The notes: a model not told the origin generated them from the letters alone. A stretch of 64,000 nucleotides of DNA from Blattabacterium cuenoti (GCF_014251955.1 NZ_CP059203.1:1-64000), one strand, 5' to 3'; numbered from the stretch's first letter, positions 38,985-52,204 are shown. A program made the numbers and translations.

Positions 38985-41006
38985 TTACATAGTAGGATAT
39001 TCTATTCTAGTATGATAAATATTGATCAATTTTTTTTTAAGAACTTGTTTGACTTTTTCTATTTCTTTCAAAGTGATATCTGAATTGGAAAATTGATTTT
39101 CTTTTTTTTGTTTATTGATAATATTTTCTACTAAATTATTTAAATCTTCATCAGATGGATTTCTTATACTTTTTGAAGCAGCTTCTACAGAATCACAGAT
39201 CATAACAATAGCTGTTTCTTTAGAAAATGGTTTAGGTCCAGAATATTGAAATTGTTTTTTATCTATACAAAGATTAGGATATTTTTCTTTTTGTTTTTCA
39301 TAAAAAAAATGAACCATACTATTTCCATGGTGAGTTCGTATAAAATCGGTAATAGGATCAGGTAAATGGTATTTTTTCGCTAATTGAATTCCAATTGGAA
39401 CATGTTCCAAAATAATTTTGGCACTTTCTTTTGGACTTAAATGTTCATGAGGGTTTTTGGGGATATTGTGTTGATTTTCTGTAAAAAATATGGAATTCGG
39501 TATTTTTCCAATATCATGGTAAATAGCTCCTATTTTTACTAATAAAGAGTTAGCTCCAATAGAAACCGCAGCTTCTTCTGCTATATTGGCCACTGTTAAA
39601 ACATGTTGTAAAGTCCCTGGAGCTTTTTGAGATAATAATCTTAATATGGGGGTGTTAATGTCAGAAAGTTCTAATAATGAAATATCTGAAGTAAGATTTA
39701 ATAATTTTTCGAAAATGAATATTAGTGGGGGAACAAACAAAGTTAATAATCCGCTAAAAAAAAATAGAAAAAAAGTGGAAAAAGAAATATTTTCTAAAGT
39801 CCCTTCACGAATTAAAGTCAGAGAACAAAAAATAACTATATAACTCGCAGTGATTTTCCCTACAGCTAGAAATAGGTTTTTCATTTTATAAATGTTTTTT
39901 TTTGTTAACAGAACTAAAAAACCTGTAGTAATTTGAATAAAAATAAATTCGAAACTATTTGGGGCAATCAATGATAGTAATAAAATAGTTGTTATATGAA
40001 TAATAAAACTCAAATTAAAATTGAAAAATGCACGAATACTTATGGGAAGAATGCAAAAAGGAATTAAATATAATGTTTTAGAATAATATTTTAAAGTTAT
40101 GATTGTGATAAATGATATTAAGAATATATTAATTATTAAAAAGTTAATTTTTCTATTATTTTGAAATATTTTATTTTGAAAATAAAAAATATATAAAATA
40201 AATATGGAAAAGATCGTGCTAATTATTAAAAAATATCCTGCAATCAAACAATAGTTATTCCTAGTTTCATATTCTTTTTTCAAGGAGGATAATATTTGTA
40301 ATTTTTCTCCATTAATAAGATCATTTTTTCTGATAATTTTTTCTCCTTTTGCAATAAAATGTTTTATTTTAGGAATAGATTTTATTTTTTCATCAAAAAT
40401 TTTTTCAGTATAATTTTTTTCATAAAAAAGATCCGGGATAATAGTTTTTTTTAATCTTCTTTTTAAAAGAAATTCACGATAATTATTCTTAGAAATTTTT
40501 TTTTCAATAAGATCGTTTACTTTGTTAGAAGTATAAACATTTTTATACGAAAAGGATATCCAATGTTTCTTTTTTTTATAAAAAATTAAGGAAATATCTT
40601 TTTTTTTTCTAAAACTATCAAAATCTATATCTAGATATCCATATTTATATATAATATTTATTATACTAGTAATTCTTTTTTTAAAAGAAAAAAATTTATT
40701 TCTTCTTATGAAGAATTTCAATTTTTTTTTTATATTTTTAACTACTTCTGTATTTTTATGACAATAAATATTCTGATTTTTTTTTAGATTTTTAATTTCT
40801 AAATCGAAATCTTTATTATTTTTTAATACGATCAAATTAAATGGAGAAAATAAATCTCCGTAAATCCAAGTTTTTCCTTTTGAAAATTCATATTGAAAAA
40901 TATTTTTTTTTGGAAAACAAAATGTTAATGATAAGACAGTAATAAGTGTAACTAAAAACTTATCTAAGATCTTTTTATATGTATCAAATCTGAAGAATTT
41001 AGACAT
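38985..41006 (-). CDS. 7TM-HD membrane phosphodiesterase (PgpH-like)
   Basis: Membrane protein of the YqfF/PgpH type, whose studied members hydrolyse cyclic di-AMP. After an N-terminal membrane segment comes a long extracytoplasmic 7TMR-HD region (about residues 40-250), then about seven hydrophobic segments (about 255-440). The cytoplasmic HD domain has the metal-binding IYHDIGKIPNS and later HEHLSPKESA and RTHHG. The length of 673 residues matches the family. Its signalling role here is inferred. No cyclase is in the window. Confidence 0.87.
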   Translation of the reverse strand: MSKFFRFDTYKKILDKFLVTLITVLSLTFCFPKKNIFQYEFSKGKTWIYGDLFSPFNLIVLKNNKDFDLEIKNLKKNQNIYCHKNTEVVKNIKKKLKFFIRRNKFFSFKKRITSIINIIYKYGYLDIDFDSFRKKKDISLIFYKKKKHWISFSYKNVYTSNKVNDLIEKKISKNNYREFLLKRRLKKTIIPDLFYEKNYTEKIFDEKIKSIPKIKHFIAKGEKIIRKNDLINGEKLQILSSLKKEYETRNNYCLIAGYFLIISTIFSIFILYIFYFQNKIFQNNRKINFLIINIFLISFITIITLKYYSKTLYLIPFCILPISIRAFFNFNLSFIIHITTILLLSLIAPNSFEFIFIQITTGFLVLLTKKNIYKMKNLFLAVGKITASYIVIFCSLTLIREGTLENISFSTFFLFFFSGLLTLFVPPLIFIFEKLLNLTSDISLLELSDINTPILRLLSQKAPGTLQHVLTVANIAEEAAVSIGANSLLVKIGAIYHDIGKIPNSIFFTENQHNIPKNPHEHLSPKESAKIILEHVPIGIQLAKKYHLPDPITDFIRTHHGNSMVHFFYEKQKEKYPNLCIDKKQFQYSGPKPFSKETAIVMICDSVEAASKSIRNPSDEDLNNLVENIINKQKKENQFSNSDITLKEIEKVKQVLKKKLINIYHTRIEYPTM

Positions 41007-41163
41007 TTCCTTAATAAAAAATTGAAACTATGCAATTTTTTGGAAGGATGAATATGTTTTTTTTACAAAAATTGTAAATCAACTAATCAATAATCTATAT
41101 TATTAGAATTATATTATATTATTCTATTAATTGTTTTTTATGATATTAATTAAATTAAAAAAC

Positions 41164-41676
41164 TCAATTAAGATGATTGGATTGATGTTGCTGTAATATA
41201 TTGGATAGTAATCTATTTTCATCATTAATGCTTTCTTCTAAACAAATAGTAGATTCTGTTCTAAGAACACCTTTGATTTCTCCTATTTTTGAAATCACAT
41301 CTCTAGCGTCTGAAGGATCTCTCGCTATAATTCTACAAAAAAGATTATATTTTCCGGAAGTAATGTACAATTGTACTATATTTGGAATTTTTTTTAGTTC
41401 TTCTTTAACTAATTGGGATTCTCTAGAATCAGAGAGTATTCCTACAAAAGCGATTAAATGAAATCCTAATGATTCATATCCAATGATCAATGTACTTCCT
41501 TTTATAATTCCAGCTTCTTCTAATTTTTTAACTCTAACATGAACCGTTCCAACAGATAAAGGTTTAATTTCTTTGCTTATTTGTTTACTAATTTCAGTAT
41601 ATGGAGTTCTAGCATTTATGTTAAGTTTTTTGACAATAGTATTGTCAATTTCGTCTGTATTATATCTTAGAATCAT
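41164..41676 (-). CDS. Lrp/AsnC family transcriptional regulator
   Basis: Amino-acid-responsive DNA-binding protein. The winged-helix N-terminus (NARTPYTEISKQI...SVGTVHVRVKKLEEAGIIKG) is followed by the ligand-binding RAM domain (residues about 65-145, with YITSGKYNLFCRIIARD). It is complete at 170 residues. It is the only recognisable transcription factor in the window. Targets are unknown; amino acid metabolism is likely from the family. Confidence 0.92.
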   Translation of the reverse strand: MILRYNTDEIDNTIVKKLNINARTPYTEISKQISKEIKPLSVGTVHVRVKKLEEAGIIKGSTLIIGYESLGFHLIAFVGILSDSRESQLVKEELKKIPNIVQLYITSGKYNLFCRIIARDPSDARDVISKIGEIKGVLRTESTICLEESINDENRLLSNILQQHQSNHLN

Positions 41677-41820
41677 TGTTTTATATTTTTATTTTTAAAG
41701 ATATTAAAAATACCAAGATACAAAACTTTCTTTTTAAGATGTATTCTATTCTTTTTCAATATATTTTTGTAATTTTCATGAAAGACTTTTTGATTTATAA
41801 GATAATTTCATAATTTTTTT

Positions 41821-41828
41821 TATCTTTG
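41821..41828 (+). promoter_or_regulatory. candidate -7 element for tatA
   Basis: TATCTTTG matches TAnnTTTG exactly and sits 17 bp before the tatA ATG. No well-spaced -33 element is visible. Confidence 0.32.
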
Positions 41829-41845
41829 AATAAAAATTCCATACA

Positions 41846-42037
41846 ATGGATTTTGTTTTTATTTTTTTCACGCTACTTGGAACTTTTGGGACCACAGAAA
41901 TTGTGGTCATTGTTATTCTTGCACTTTTACTTTTCGGAGGGAAAAAGATACCAGAATTAATGAAAGGATTAGGGACAGGATTGAAAGAGTTCAAAAAAGC
42001 TTCTGAAAAAGAAGATTCTGCAGTAGAAGAAGAATAA
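41846..42037 (+). CDS. tatA: twin-arginine translocase subunit TatA
   Basis: Small membrane protein of 63 residues that forms the Tat pore. It has one hydrophobic helix (about residues 17-31), then the family motif [24 protein letters not shown] as an amphipathic helix, and an acidic tail. It is complete. The partner tatC is not in this window. Confidence 0.93.
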   Translation: MDFVFIFFTLLGTFGTTEIVVIVILALLLFGGKKIPELMKGLGTGLKEFKKASEKEDSAVEEE

Positions 42038-42123
42038 AAACTTCTTTCATTTTCTTTTCTTACACAAATTCATTTCATTTTCTGTTTGTTTGTTGATTAG
42101 CGCTTTTTTTTTACAACTAATTA

Positions 42124-43236
42124 ATGACAACAATAAGAAGAAATATTATGTTTTTTGTTCTAATCTTAAAAAGTCTGATTCTCCAATCAGCATCGAAACC
42201 ATTTGTTGAACAAAGAAGGGTGATTCTTTTTTATTATAAAAAAACTCCTATCAAAAATATTGATTTAATATATATAGATAATATTTTTGAAAAAATTTTT
42301 GGATACGAAAAAAAATATTTCTCTAGTAGAAAAAAATTACGAAAACAGATACATAGACAAAAAAAACATAGAAATAACAACATTATTATTACTACTATTA
42401 ATGTTGATGAATTGAAATCAAGGATAAATTATCTTAATCAAAAATCTCAAATAAAAATACTAAAATATAATACTATTGTCCATGCTTCCGTAGAAAGTTA
42501 TCTTCGTATGGGAAAACATATAGAAAAAATTATTTCATTATCTGATCACTATTTTCCTATATTTGAAGAAAAACTTGAAAAATATCATCTTCCAAAAGAA
42601 TTAAAATATGTCGCTATCATAGAATCAAATCTAAATTCTACGATTACATCTCAAGCTGGAGCACAAGGAATTTGGCAAATTATGCCTGAAACTGGAAAGA
42701 AATATAATCTAAAAATTAATCATCTTTATGATGAAAGAAATGATCCCGTCAAATCTACAGAAGTTGCGTGTAGATATTTTAAATATTTATATAAGAAAAT
42801 AGGAAATTGGGAATTGGTTTTAGCCGCCTATAACGCTGGACCTGGAAAAATTGATAAAATATTAATCCGTCATAGAAAAGAAAAAAAAGATTTTTGGAAT
42901 TTGTGGGAGGCACTTCCAAAAGAAACCAAAAATTATATTCCTAAATTTATTGCTATTAATTATGTAATGAATTATTACAAAGAACATAATATCTATTCTC
43001 CCTTAGAGACTCCTTATCATTTTCATAAAAAGAGGAAATTCATTCCTATAAAAAAAGAAAAAATGTTTTTGAAATTATTTTCTTCTACATTAAATATTTC
43101 TGTTTTTTCTTCTAAAAATTTGAAATTGATCAATCCACAATATTTTGGAGATCTCCTTCCACCTGAAAAATACTTTTTCAGATCCCCAGGAAAAGTTATT
43201 TTTTTCCAAAAAAAGAGAAAAAAAATAATTAATTAA
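42124..43236 (+). CDS. membrane-bound lytic murein transglycosylase (MltD-like)
   Basis: Cuts peptidoglycan glycan strands. The SLT domain at about residues 165-290 has the catalytic glutamate in VAIIESNLN, plus SQAGAQGIWQIMPETG, DERNDP and LAAYNAGPGKI. The N-terminus has a signal-like hydrophobic segment (about residues 8-22). A short Asn/Ile/Thr stretch (about residues 86-95) comes from AAT/ATT/ACT triplets. No LysM domain follows the SLT domain, unlike long MltD proteins. It complements the elongation operon in wall turnover. Confidence 0.87.
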   Translation: MTTIRRNIMFFVLILKSLILQSASKPFVEQRRVILFYYKKTPIKNIDLIYIDNIFEKIFGYEKKYFSSRKKLRKQIHRQKKHRNNNIIITTINVDELKSRINYLNQKSQIKILKYNTIVHASVESYLRMGKHIEKIISLSDHYFPIFEEKLEKYHLPKELKYVAIIESNLNSTITSQAGAQGIWQIMPETGKKYNLKINHLYDERNDPVKSTEVACRYFKYLYKKIGNWELVLAAYNAGPGKIDKILIRHRKEKKDFWNLWEALPKETKNYIPKFIAINYVMNYYKEHNIYSPLETPYHFHKKRKFIPIKKEKMFLKLFSSTLNISVFSSKNLKLINPQYFGDLLPPEKYFFRSPGKVIFFQKKRKKIIN

Positions 43237-43318
43237 TAATTATTGTGTTTCATTTTATGATATGAACAGAACATAAGATATTTTTTTCTTTATTGAAGAA
43301 AAATTTATTTTCAAGATT

Positions 43319-44311
43319 ATGAATGAAAAATTTGAACAAAAAAAAAGATCCTTAAGATTTGTATTAGAGAAAATGGATAAGATCTATGGAAAAGGAACAG
43401 TAATGCAGATGGGAGATACTCATATTGAAAATTTAGAAATCATATCTTCTGGATCACTTAGTTTAGATATTGCTTTAGGAATCAAAGGATTTCCTAAAGG
43501 TAGGATTATAGAAATATTCGGACCAGAATCTTCTGGAAAAACAACTTTAGCTTTGCATGCGATCACTCAATCTCAAAGATCAGGTGGGTTCGCAGGATTT
43601 ATTGATGCAGAACACGCTTTTGATTGCATTTATGCAAAAAAAATAGGGGTTAATATCAAAGAATTAATTGTTTCTCAACCAGATAATGGAGAACAAGCTC
43701 TTGAAATAGTAGATAATTTAATTAGATCAGGAGTCATTGATATGATAGTCGTTGATTCAGTAGCCGCTTTAACTCCTAAAAGTGAAATTGAAGGAGAAAT
43801 GGGAGATTCTAAAATTGGATTACAAGCAAGATTAATGTCTCAAGCTTTAAGAAAACTTACTTCTAGCATAGGAAAATCTAAAAGTATTTTAATATTTATC
43901 AATCAATTACGTGAAAAAATTGGTGTATATGGAAATCCAGAAGTTACTACGGGAGGAAATGCTTTAAAATTTTATTCTTCTATACGATTAGATATCCGAA
44001 AGGGAAATCAAATTAAAAGTGGAGAAAAAATTTTAGGAAATAGAACAAAAGTAAAAGTAGTGAAAAATAAGCTTTCCCCTCCTTTTAAAACTGCAGAATT
44101 TGATATTTTATACGGAGAAGGGATTTCAAAAATAGGAGAAATTCTTGATTTAGGTGTAGATTTAGGGATCATTAAAAAAAACGGTTCTTGGTTTAGTTAT
44201 GGAGAGATGAAACTGGGACAAGGACGGGATTCTGTAAGAGAATTTTTAAAAGAGAAGAAAAATATTCTAAATGAAATGCAAAAAAATATAATGAATCAAT
44301 CTCTTCAATAA
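43319..44311 (+). CDS. recA: recombinase RecA
   Basis: Strand-exchange ATPase for recombinational repair. Walker A is GPESSGKT (residues 68-75), followed by [30 protein letters not shown] with Walker B, and [25 protein letters not shown]. The 330 residues are full length with a short, not strongly acidic C-terminus. Keeping recA is notable because several small endosymbiont genomes have lost it. Confidence 0.97.
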   Translation: MNEKFEQKKRSLRFVLEKMDKIYGKGTVMQMGDTHIENLEIISSGSLSLDIALGIKGFPKGRIIEIFGPESSGKTTLALHAITQSQRSGGFAGFIDAEHAFDCIYAKKIGVNIKELIVSQPDNGEQALEIVDNLIRSGVIDMIVVDSVAALTPKSEIEGEMGDSKIGLQARLMSQALRKLTSSIGKSKSILIFINQLREKIGVYGNPEVTTGGNALKFYSSIRLDIRKGNQIKSGEKILGNRTKVKVVKNKLSPPFKTAEFDILYGEGISKIGEILDLGVDLGIIKKNGSWFSYGEMKLGQGRDSVREFLKEKKNILNEMQKNIMNQSLQ

Positions 44312-44365
44312 TTTTTTTTCTATTATTCATATTCATAATAGTAATAAAAACTAACTATAAAAAAT

Positions 44366-45133
44366 ATGAAAATTACTTTTTTAGGAACTGGAACTTCACA
44401 AGGAATCCCTATTATTGGGTCTAAACATCCAGTATGTTTATCTAAAAATCCTAAAGATAAAAGACTTAGAAGTTCAATTATGATAGAAAAAAATAAAAAA
44501 TACTTTTTGATAGATTGTAGTCCAGATTTTCGTTATCAAATGCTAAGAAGTAATCATGAAAGATTGGATGCTATTTTCATAACCCATGAACATCAAGATC
44601 ATATAGGAGGATTAGATGATATAAGACCTATTAATTTTAACATGAAAAAACCTATTCCAGTTTATGGATTACGACGCGTATTAGAAAGTTTAAAAAAACG
44701 GTTTTATTATATTTTTTCAGAAAAAAAGAAATCAAATACTTCAAATCTATCTATTCATGAATTAGATAATTATACGGATTTTTTTATTGTAGAATACTTT
44801 AAAGTTTTTCCTTTATCCATATGGCATGGACCGCTTCCTATTTTGGGATTTCGTATAGAAAATTTTGCATATATAACGGATGCAAGCAGCATTCCTATTC
44901 ATACAATGGAACAATTAAAAGGATTAGATATTTTGGTTTTAAATGTATTAAGAGAAGTTCCCAAACATCCTTCTCATTTTACATTATCTGAGGCTTTGAA
45001 AACAATTCAAAAAATTAGTCCTAAAAAAACTTACTTAACCCATGTTAGTCATTTGTTAGGATTTCATGAAGAAATTCAAATACAATTGCCTAAAAATGTT
45101 TATTTGGCTTATGATGGATTGATTCTTTATTAA
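44366..45133 (+). CDS. metallo-beta-lactamase-fold hydrolase (PhnP/RNase Z-like)
   Basis: Begins MKITFLGTGTSQGIPIIG and has the metal site THEHQDHIGGLDDIRP (HxHxDH), a second histidine in WHGPLPILGF, and a metal aspartate in YITDASSIP. The 255 residues are complete. Relatives include PhnP phosphodiesterases and tRNA-processing enzymes. The role here is not known. Confidence 0.85.
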   Translation: MKITFLGTGTSQGIPIIGSKHPVCLSKNPKDKRLRSSIMIEKNKKYFLIDCSPDFRYQMLRSNHERLDAIFITHEHQDHIGGLDDIRPINFNMKKPIPVYGLRRVLESLKKRFYYIFSEKKKSNTSNLSIHELDNYTDFFIVEYFKVFPLSIWHGPLPILGFRIENFAYITDASSIPIHTMEQLKGLDILVLNVLREVPKHPSHFTLSEALKTIQKISPKKTYLTHVSHLLGFHEEIQIQLPKNVYLAYDGLILY

Positions 45134-45489
45134 GAAAATAAAAAAGAAAGACTCACTTTCCCTTTCCCTTACCACCACTAACTAACTAAACTACGACTAA
45201 ACTAACAATAACGACCCTACCTACTCTACTACTTACGACTATAGTCGTATTTTTTTTATTCCTTTCCTTCTTGCTTAGTCGATTTATTTTTCCTAACTAC
45301 TTAACTTAGTTTATTGATTAATTATATTTATATATAATCAATAAAATTAAAAAAAAGCTTTCTATTATTTATTCTTTATATATATATATTCTTTCTTAAG
45401 AAGAAGAAGAAGTAGAATGGATATGTTATTAATAATATGTTAAGTTAGATAAGGAAATCAAATAAAAAATTAAAAAATACTAACTAAAT
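45134..45489. other. gene-free spacer of 356 bp
   Basis: The longest non-coding stretch in the window. Bases 45150-45240 are unusually poor in G on this strand and built from CTA/ACTA-like units. A palindrome with a T-run follows (45234-45257), then a TA dinucleotide run near 45377-45388 and AAG triplets near 45400-45412. I find no tRNA, no recognisable riboswitch and no ORF of family character. A promoter for the downstream ccsBA gene is expected here. Confidence 0.6.
45234..45257 (+). terminator. candidate terminator after the metallo-hydrolase gene
   Basis: Perfect 16-nt palindrome (tacgactatagtcgta, 45234-45249) directly followed by eight T (45250-45257), about 100 bp after the stop. The layout fits an intrinsic terminator, though a loopless palindrome would need to open its centre bases as the loop. 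Confidence 0.45.
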
Positions 45490-48400
45490 ATGCGAACGTT
45501 AAAAAATATTTTATTTTCTACAAAAATTACTGCAGTTTTATTTTTATTATTGTCCTTATCTATGGCATTAGCTACTTTTTTAGAGAAAAAATATTCTACA
45601 AATGTAGCTAAAATATTTATTTATGAATCAAGTTGGTTTGAAACGATAATATTTCTAATCATAATAAATTTGATAGGAAATATATGGAGATATAAATTAT
45701 GGAATAAAAAGAAGTTTCCTTTATTCATTTTTCATATATCATTTGTATTTATTTTTATTGGGGGAATCTTTTCTAGATATTATAGTTTTGAAGGGACTAT
45801 GTCTCTCAGAGAAGGAGAAACTAACAGAGAAATTGTTTCTAGAAAAAACTATATCAAATTACAAGTGGATCAAGGACCACATACAATGGTTTATCAAGAT
45901 CCTTATATTTTATCTTCTTTTCATAATGGATATAAAGGAAAATTTATTTTTAAAGGAAATATTTTGAAAATAAAAATTGTAGATTATATTCCATGTGCGA
46001 AAGTCATTCTTTCTACTACGACTAAAAAAAAACCTAAAAAAAAAATTATCAAAATTATTTCAACAAACAAAAAAGGAAGAACTGAAAATTTTATTCAAGA
46101 TGGAGAAATAATAAAAATAAACAGAATCATTTTTTCTTTGAATAGAAAAATTCCATTGGGAATACAAATTTTTGAAAAAAATAATAAACTTTATGTAAAA
46201 TCTTCTTTTTTCGGAAAAAGTATCAATATGAGAAATAGAAAGATAGATTTTTTATTAAAAAATACTTCTACTCCTTTGAAAATAAAATATTTATATAAAA
46301 TAAAAGTAGATAAAAATCATGAAATACAATGGGTTATTCCTGAAGGAATTGTAAAAGGAAAATTAGAATATATTCAATCATGTAAGAATGAAAATAATGA
46401 AAAAGAAGGTAATAATGATTTACTAGATGCGATTACTGCAAAAATATCATTTCAAAATCAATCAAAATTGATTACTTTTTTAGGAGGAAAAAATGTAACC
46501 GAAATGAGTGATCCTATATCATTCAAAAATTATAAAATATCTCTTGGATATGGATCTATTTTTTTGAATCTTCCTTTTTTTTTACGATTAAATAAGTTTC
46601 AAATAGAAAATTATCCAGGTTCTGAATTTCCATCTTTTTTTATTAGTCATGTTACACTAATAGATAAAGAAAAAAATAAAAATTATTTCATTTATATGAA
46701 TAATGTCCTCAATTATAAAGGATATAGATTTTTTCAATCCGGATATGATCCAGATGGAAAAGGAACACATTTTTCTGTAAATAACGATTACATAGGAACA
46801 AATTTATCATACATTGGATATGTTTTCATGAGTGTAGGAATGTTTCTTACTCTATTTTGGAAAGGAACTAGGTTTAGTTTTCTTAAAAAAAAATTAAAAG
46901 ATTTATCTAAAACTTCTGTATTCTTATTCTTTCTATTATTTGTAGGAGTTTTTTTTACTCATGCTAATAATAGTAGTAGTATGCATGATTTTAACAAGAT
47001 TCCTTTAGAAAGTATTTCTGAAAATATTCATATTTCTAGAGAACATGGAGAGAATTTTGGCCGTTTATTGGTTCAGGATAACAAAGGAAGAATAAAACCA
47101 GTAAATACTCTTGCAATAGAACTTCTTCGTAAAATACATAAAAAAAATTATCTAGAAAATTTAGATGCTAATCAATGGTTGATTTCTATCCATCAAGATA
47201 ATCTTTTTTGGACTAAAATTCCTTTTATTAAAGTAGATAAAAAAGGAGGACATGAGTTTTTAACTAAAATACGAGCAAATAGAAAATATTATGTCTCTTT
47301 GATAGATCTTTATATTGTTGATTCTAAATCAAAAAAATTGAAGTTTCTTCTACAAAAAGATTATGAAAAAGCTTTTTCTAAAAATCCTGTTCAAAGGAAT
47401 AAATACGATAAAGCTGTTATTAATCTTAGTGAAAAAGTAGGAGTTCTTCATGGGATTTTTCAAGGAAAGTATCTTCGTCTCTTTCCTATTCCAAATGATA
47501 AAAACCATACTTGGTCCAGTTGGATAATACCAGATTCCAATAACAGTTTTAATCCTATTGGTTTTTTTATGCTAAACAATTATTTAAAATCTTTGTTTCA
47601 TTCGCAAAATAAAAGAGATTGGAAAATTTCGGATAATGAAATTCAAAAAATACGTTTATATCAATTAAAACATGCTTCTTCTATTTCTCCTTCTGAAAAA
47701 AAAATAACTATAGAAATTATTTATAATAAATTAAATATTTTTTATAATTTGTTTTTTCTTTATATGATGATTGGAATCATTCTTCTTACAATTTCTTTTG
47801 TAAAAATTTTTATTCAAAAAAAATACATGTATTGGATTGATAGAATTTTAATTCTAATTTTATTGGGTCTGTTTGTTTTTGAATTTTTAGGATTAATTTC
47901 AAGATGGTATATATCCGGACATGCTCCATGGAGTAACGGATATGAATCTTCTATTTTTATTAGTTGGTGTTTAGTTGGTGTCGGATTTATATTTTATAAA
48001 AATCAATTTGTTCCAGGAATTACAGCATTAATTTCATCTATTTTGTTAATGTTATCAAATGGGATGGATCCTGAAATAACGAATCTAGTTCCAGTTCTAA
48101 AATCTCATTGGTTAATCATCCATGTAGCTGTCATCACATCAAGTTATGGTTTTTTTTTCACGGGTGCATTTTTAGGATTTTTCGTTTTGATTTTATACAT
48201 TTTTTTAGGATTAGTACGGAATAATAATTTATACGATTATAAGAAAAAAATTAAAATTCATATTCATCAATTAACTGTTATTAATGAAATGAGTATTACA
48301 ATAGGACTTTTTTTATTGACTATAGGAACTTTTTTAGGTTCAGTTTGGGCCAATAGTAGTTGGGGACGTTATTGGAGTTGGGATCCAAAAGAAACTTGGG

Positions 48401-48681
48401 CTTTGATCAGCATAATGATTTATGCTTTTGTATTACATATGCGTTTAGTCCCAAGTTTAAAAGGTGTATTTATTTTTAATATTTCTAGCATTTTAGCAAT
48501 AAGTTCCATTATAATGACTTATTTTGGAGTCAACTATTACTTATCCGGATTACATTCTTATGCGAAAGGCGATCCTATTTTTATTCCTTATTGGATTTAT
48601 TATAGTTTGCTCATTTTATTATTTGTTACGATTCTATCGTATTATTCCAAAAAACATTATGAAAAATACGAAAATGTATAA
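45490..48681 (+). CDS. cytochrome c biogenesis protein CcsBA-type (ResB-ResC fusion)
   Basis: System II haem-handling synthetase that exports haem and attaches it to apocytochrome c. The N-terminal part has ResB-type membrane segments (residues about 15-100) and a large periplasmic region. A segment with TM character near residues 440-460 and another near 475-490 separate a second periplasmic region. The C-terminal CcsA part has at least six segments and the haem-binding WWD-type motif WANSSWGRYWSWDPKETWALIS. The 1063 residues are typical of the Bacteroidetes fused form. It implies c-type cytochromes in respiration. A short run of AAT/AGT triplets lies near 46966-46980. Confidence 0.9.
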   Translation: MRTLKNILFSTKITAVLFLLLSLSMALATFLEKKYSTNVAKIFIYESSWFETIIFLIIINLIGNIWRYKLWNKKKFPLFIFHISFVFIFIGGIFSRYYSFEGTMSLREGETNREIVSRKNYIKLQVDQGPHTMVYQDPYILSSFHNGYKGKFIFKGNILKIKIVDYIPCAKVILSTTTKKKPKKKIIKIISTNKKGRTENFIQDGEIIKINRIIFSLNRKIPLGIQIFEKNNKLYVKSSFFGKSINMRNRKIDFLLKNTSTPLKIKYLYKIKVDKNHEIQWVIPEGIVKGKLEYIQSCKNENNEKEGNNDLLDAITAKISFQNQSKLITFLGGKNVTEMSDPISFKNYKISLGYGSIFLNLPFFLRLNKFQIENYPGSEFPSFFISHVTLIDKEKNKNYFIYMNNVLNYKGYRFFQSGYDPDGKGTHFSVNNDYIGTNLSYIGYVFMSVGMFLTLFWKGTRFSFLKKKLKDLSKTSVFLFFLLFVGVFFTHANNSSSMHDFNKIPLESISENIHISREHGENFGRLLVQDNKGRIKPVNTLAIELLRKIHKKNYLENLDANQWLISIHQDNLFWTKIPFIKVDKKGGHEFLTKIRANRKYYVSLIDLYIVDSKSKKLKFLLQKDYEKAFSKNPVQRNKYDKAVINLSEKVGVLHGIFQGKYLRLFPIPNDKNHTWSSWIIPDSNNSFNPIGFFMLNNYLKSLFHSQNKRDWKISDNEIQKIRLYQLKHASSISPSEKKITIEIIYNKLNIFYNLFFLYMMIGIILLTISFVKIFIQKKYMYWIDRILILILLGLFVFEFLGLISRWYISGHAPWSNGYESSIFISWCLVGVGFIFYKNQFVPGITALISSILLMLSNGMDPEITNLVPVLKSHWLIIHVAVITSSYGFFFTGAFLGFFVLILYIFLGLVRNNNLYDYKKKIKIHIHQLTVINEMSITIGLFLLTIGTFLGSVWANSSWGRYWSWDPKETWALISIMIYAFVLHMRLVPSLKGVFIFNISSILAISSIIMTYFGVNYYLSGLHSYAKGDPIFIPYWIYYSLLILLFVTILSYYSKKHYEKYENV

Positions 48682-48705
48682 TATTTTTTTGGCATATGTT
48701 CTTGA

Positions 48706-49509
48706 TTGATTCATTTAATCCAAAAAAAGAGAACGGTAAAAACATTGAAAAAAAAAGGAAGTACTCTGTTTAGAGATGCATTTGGGAATCTACATTTTAT
48801 AAAACGTTTTTTAATTTTCACTTTTGGTTGTATTTCTTATAATCGTTATAATGGATTTAATCAATTACAACTCAAAGGAACAGAATATATTAAAGATCTT
48901 CCGGACAAAAGAGTTCTTTTTGTTTCTAACCATCAAACCTATTTTGCAGATGTTTTTGCTATGTTTCATGTCTTCTGCAGTGTTAAAAATGGATTTATAA
49001 ATTCTATAAAAAATCCTATTTATCTTTTGAATCCAAAAGTAAATTTATATTATGTAGCGGCTAAAGAGACTATGAGTCAAGGATTTCTTACTAAATTGTT
49101 TACTTATTCAGGGGCTATTACTGTAAAAAGAACATGGAGAGAAGGAGATAAAAAAGTCAATAGATCTGTAAATATTTCTGAGATTACTCGGATGGGAACT
49201 GCTTTAAATGATGGATGGCTGATAACTTTTCCACAAGGAACGACAAAAGCATTTGCCCCTGGACGTAGAGGAATTGTTCATGTTATAAGAAAATTTAATC
49301 CTATTGTTGTTCCTATCGTTATAGATGGATTTCAAAAAGCTTATGATAAAAAAGGAATTCGAGTTAAAAAAAAAGGAGTTTTGCAAAAAATGAAATTTAA
49401 AGAACCAATTAAATTAGACATAAAAAATGATACTACTGATAATATAATGGAAAAAATTATGGATTCCATAGAACAATCTCCTAAATATTATGGTATAAAA
49501 AACATCTAG
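48706..49509 (+). CDS. plsC: 1-acyl-sn-glycerol-3-phosphate acyltransferase family protein
   Basis: PlsC-type lysophosphatidate acyltransferase for phospholipid synthesis. The frame begins with TTG at 48706; no ATG lies near the conserved N-terminus. The acyltransferase motif is NHQTYFADVFAMF, the second block is FPQGTTKAFAPGRRG, and IVVPIVIDGF follows. The 267 residues are complete. It lies 24 bp after ccsBA and 1 bp before alaS, so it is probably in one transcript. The precise substrate is inferred from the family. Confidence 0.83.
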   Translation: MIHLIQKKRTVKTLKKKGSTLFRDAFGNLHFIKRFLIFTFGCISYNRYNGFNQLQLKGTEYIKDLPDKRVLFVSNHQTYFADVFAMFHVFCSVKNGFINSIKNPIYLLNPKVNLYYVAAKETMSQGFLTKLFTYSGAITVKRTWREGDKKVNRSVNISEITRMGTALNDGWLITFPQGTTKAFAPGRRGIVHVIRKFNPIVVPIVIDGFQKAYDKKGIRVKKKGVLQKMKFKEPIKLDIKNDTTDNIMEKIMDSIEQSPKYYGIKNI

Positions 49510-49510
49510 T

Positions 49511-52204
<2,694 letters not shown>

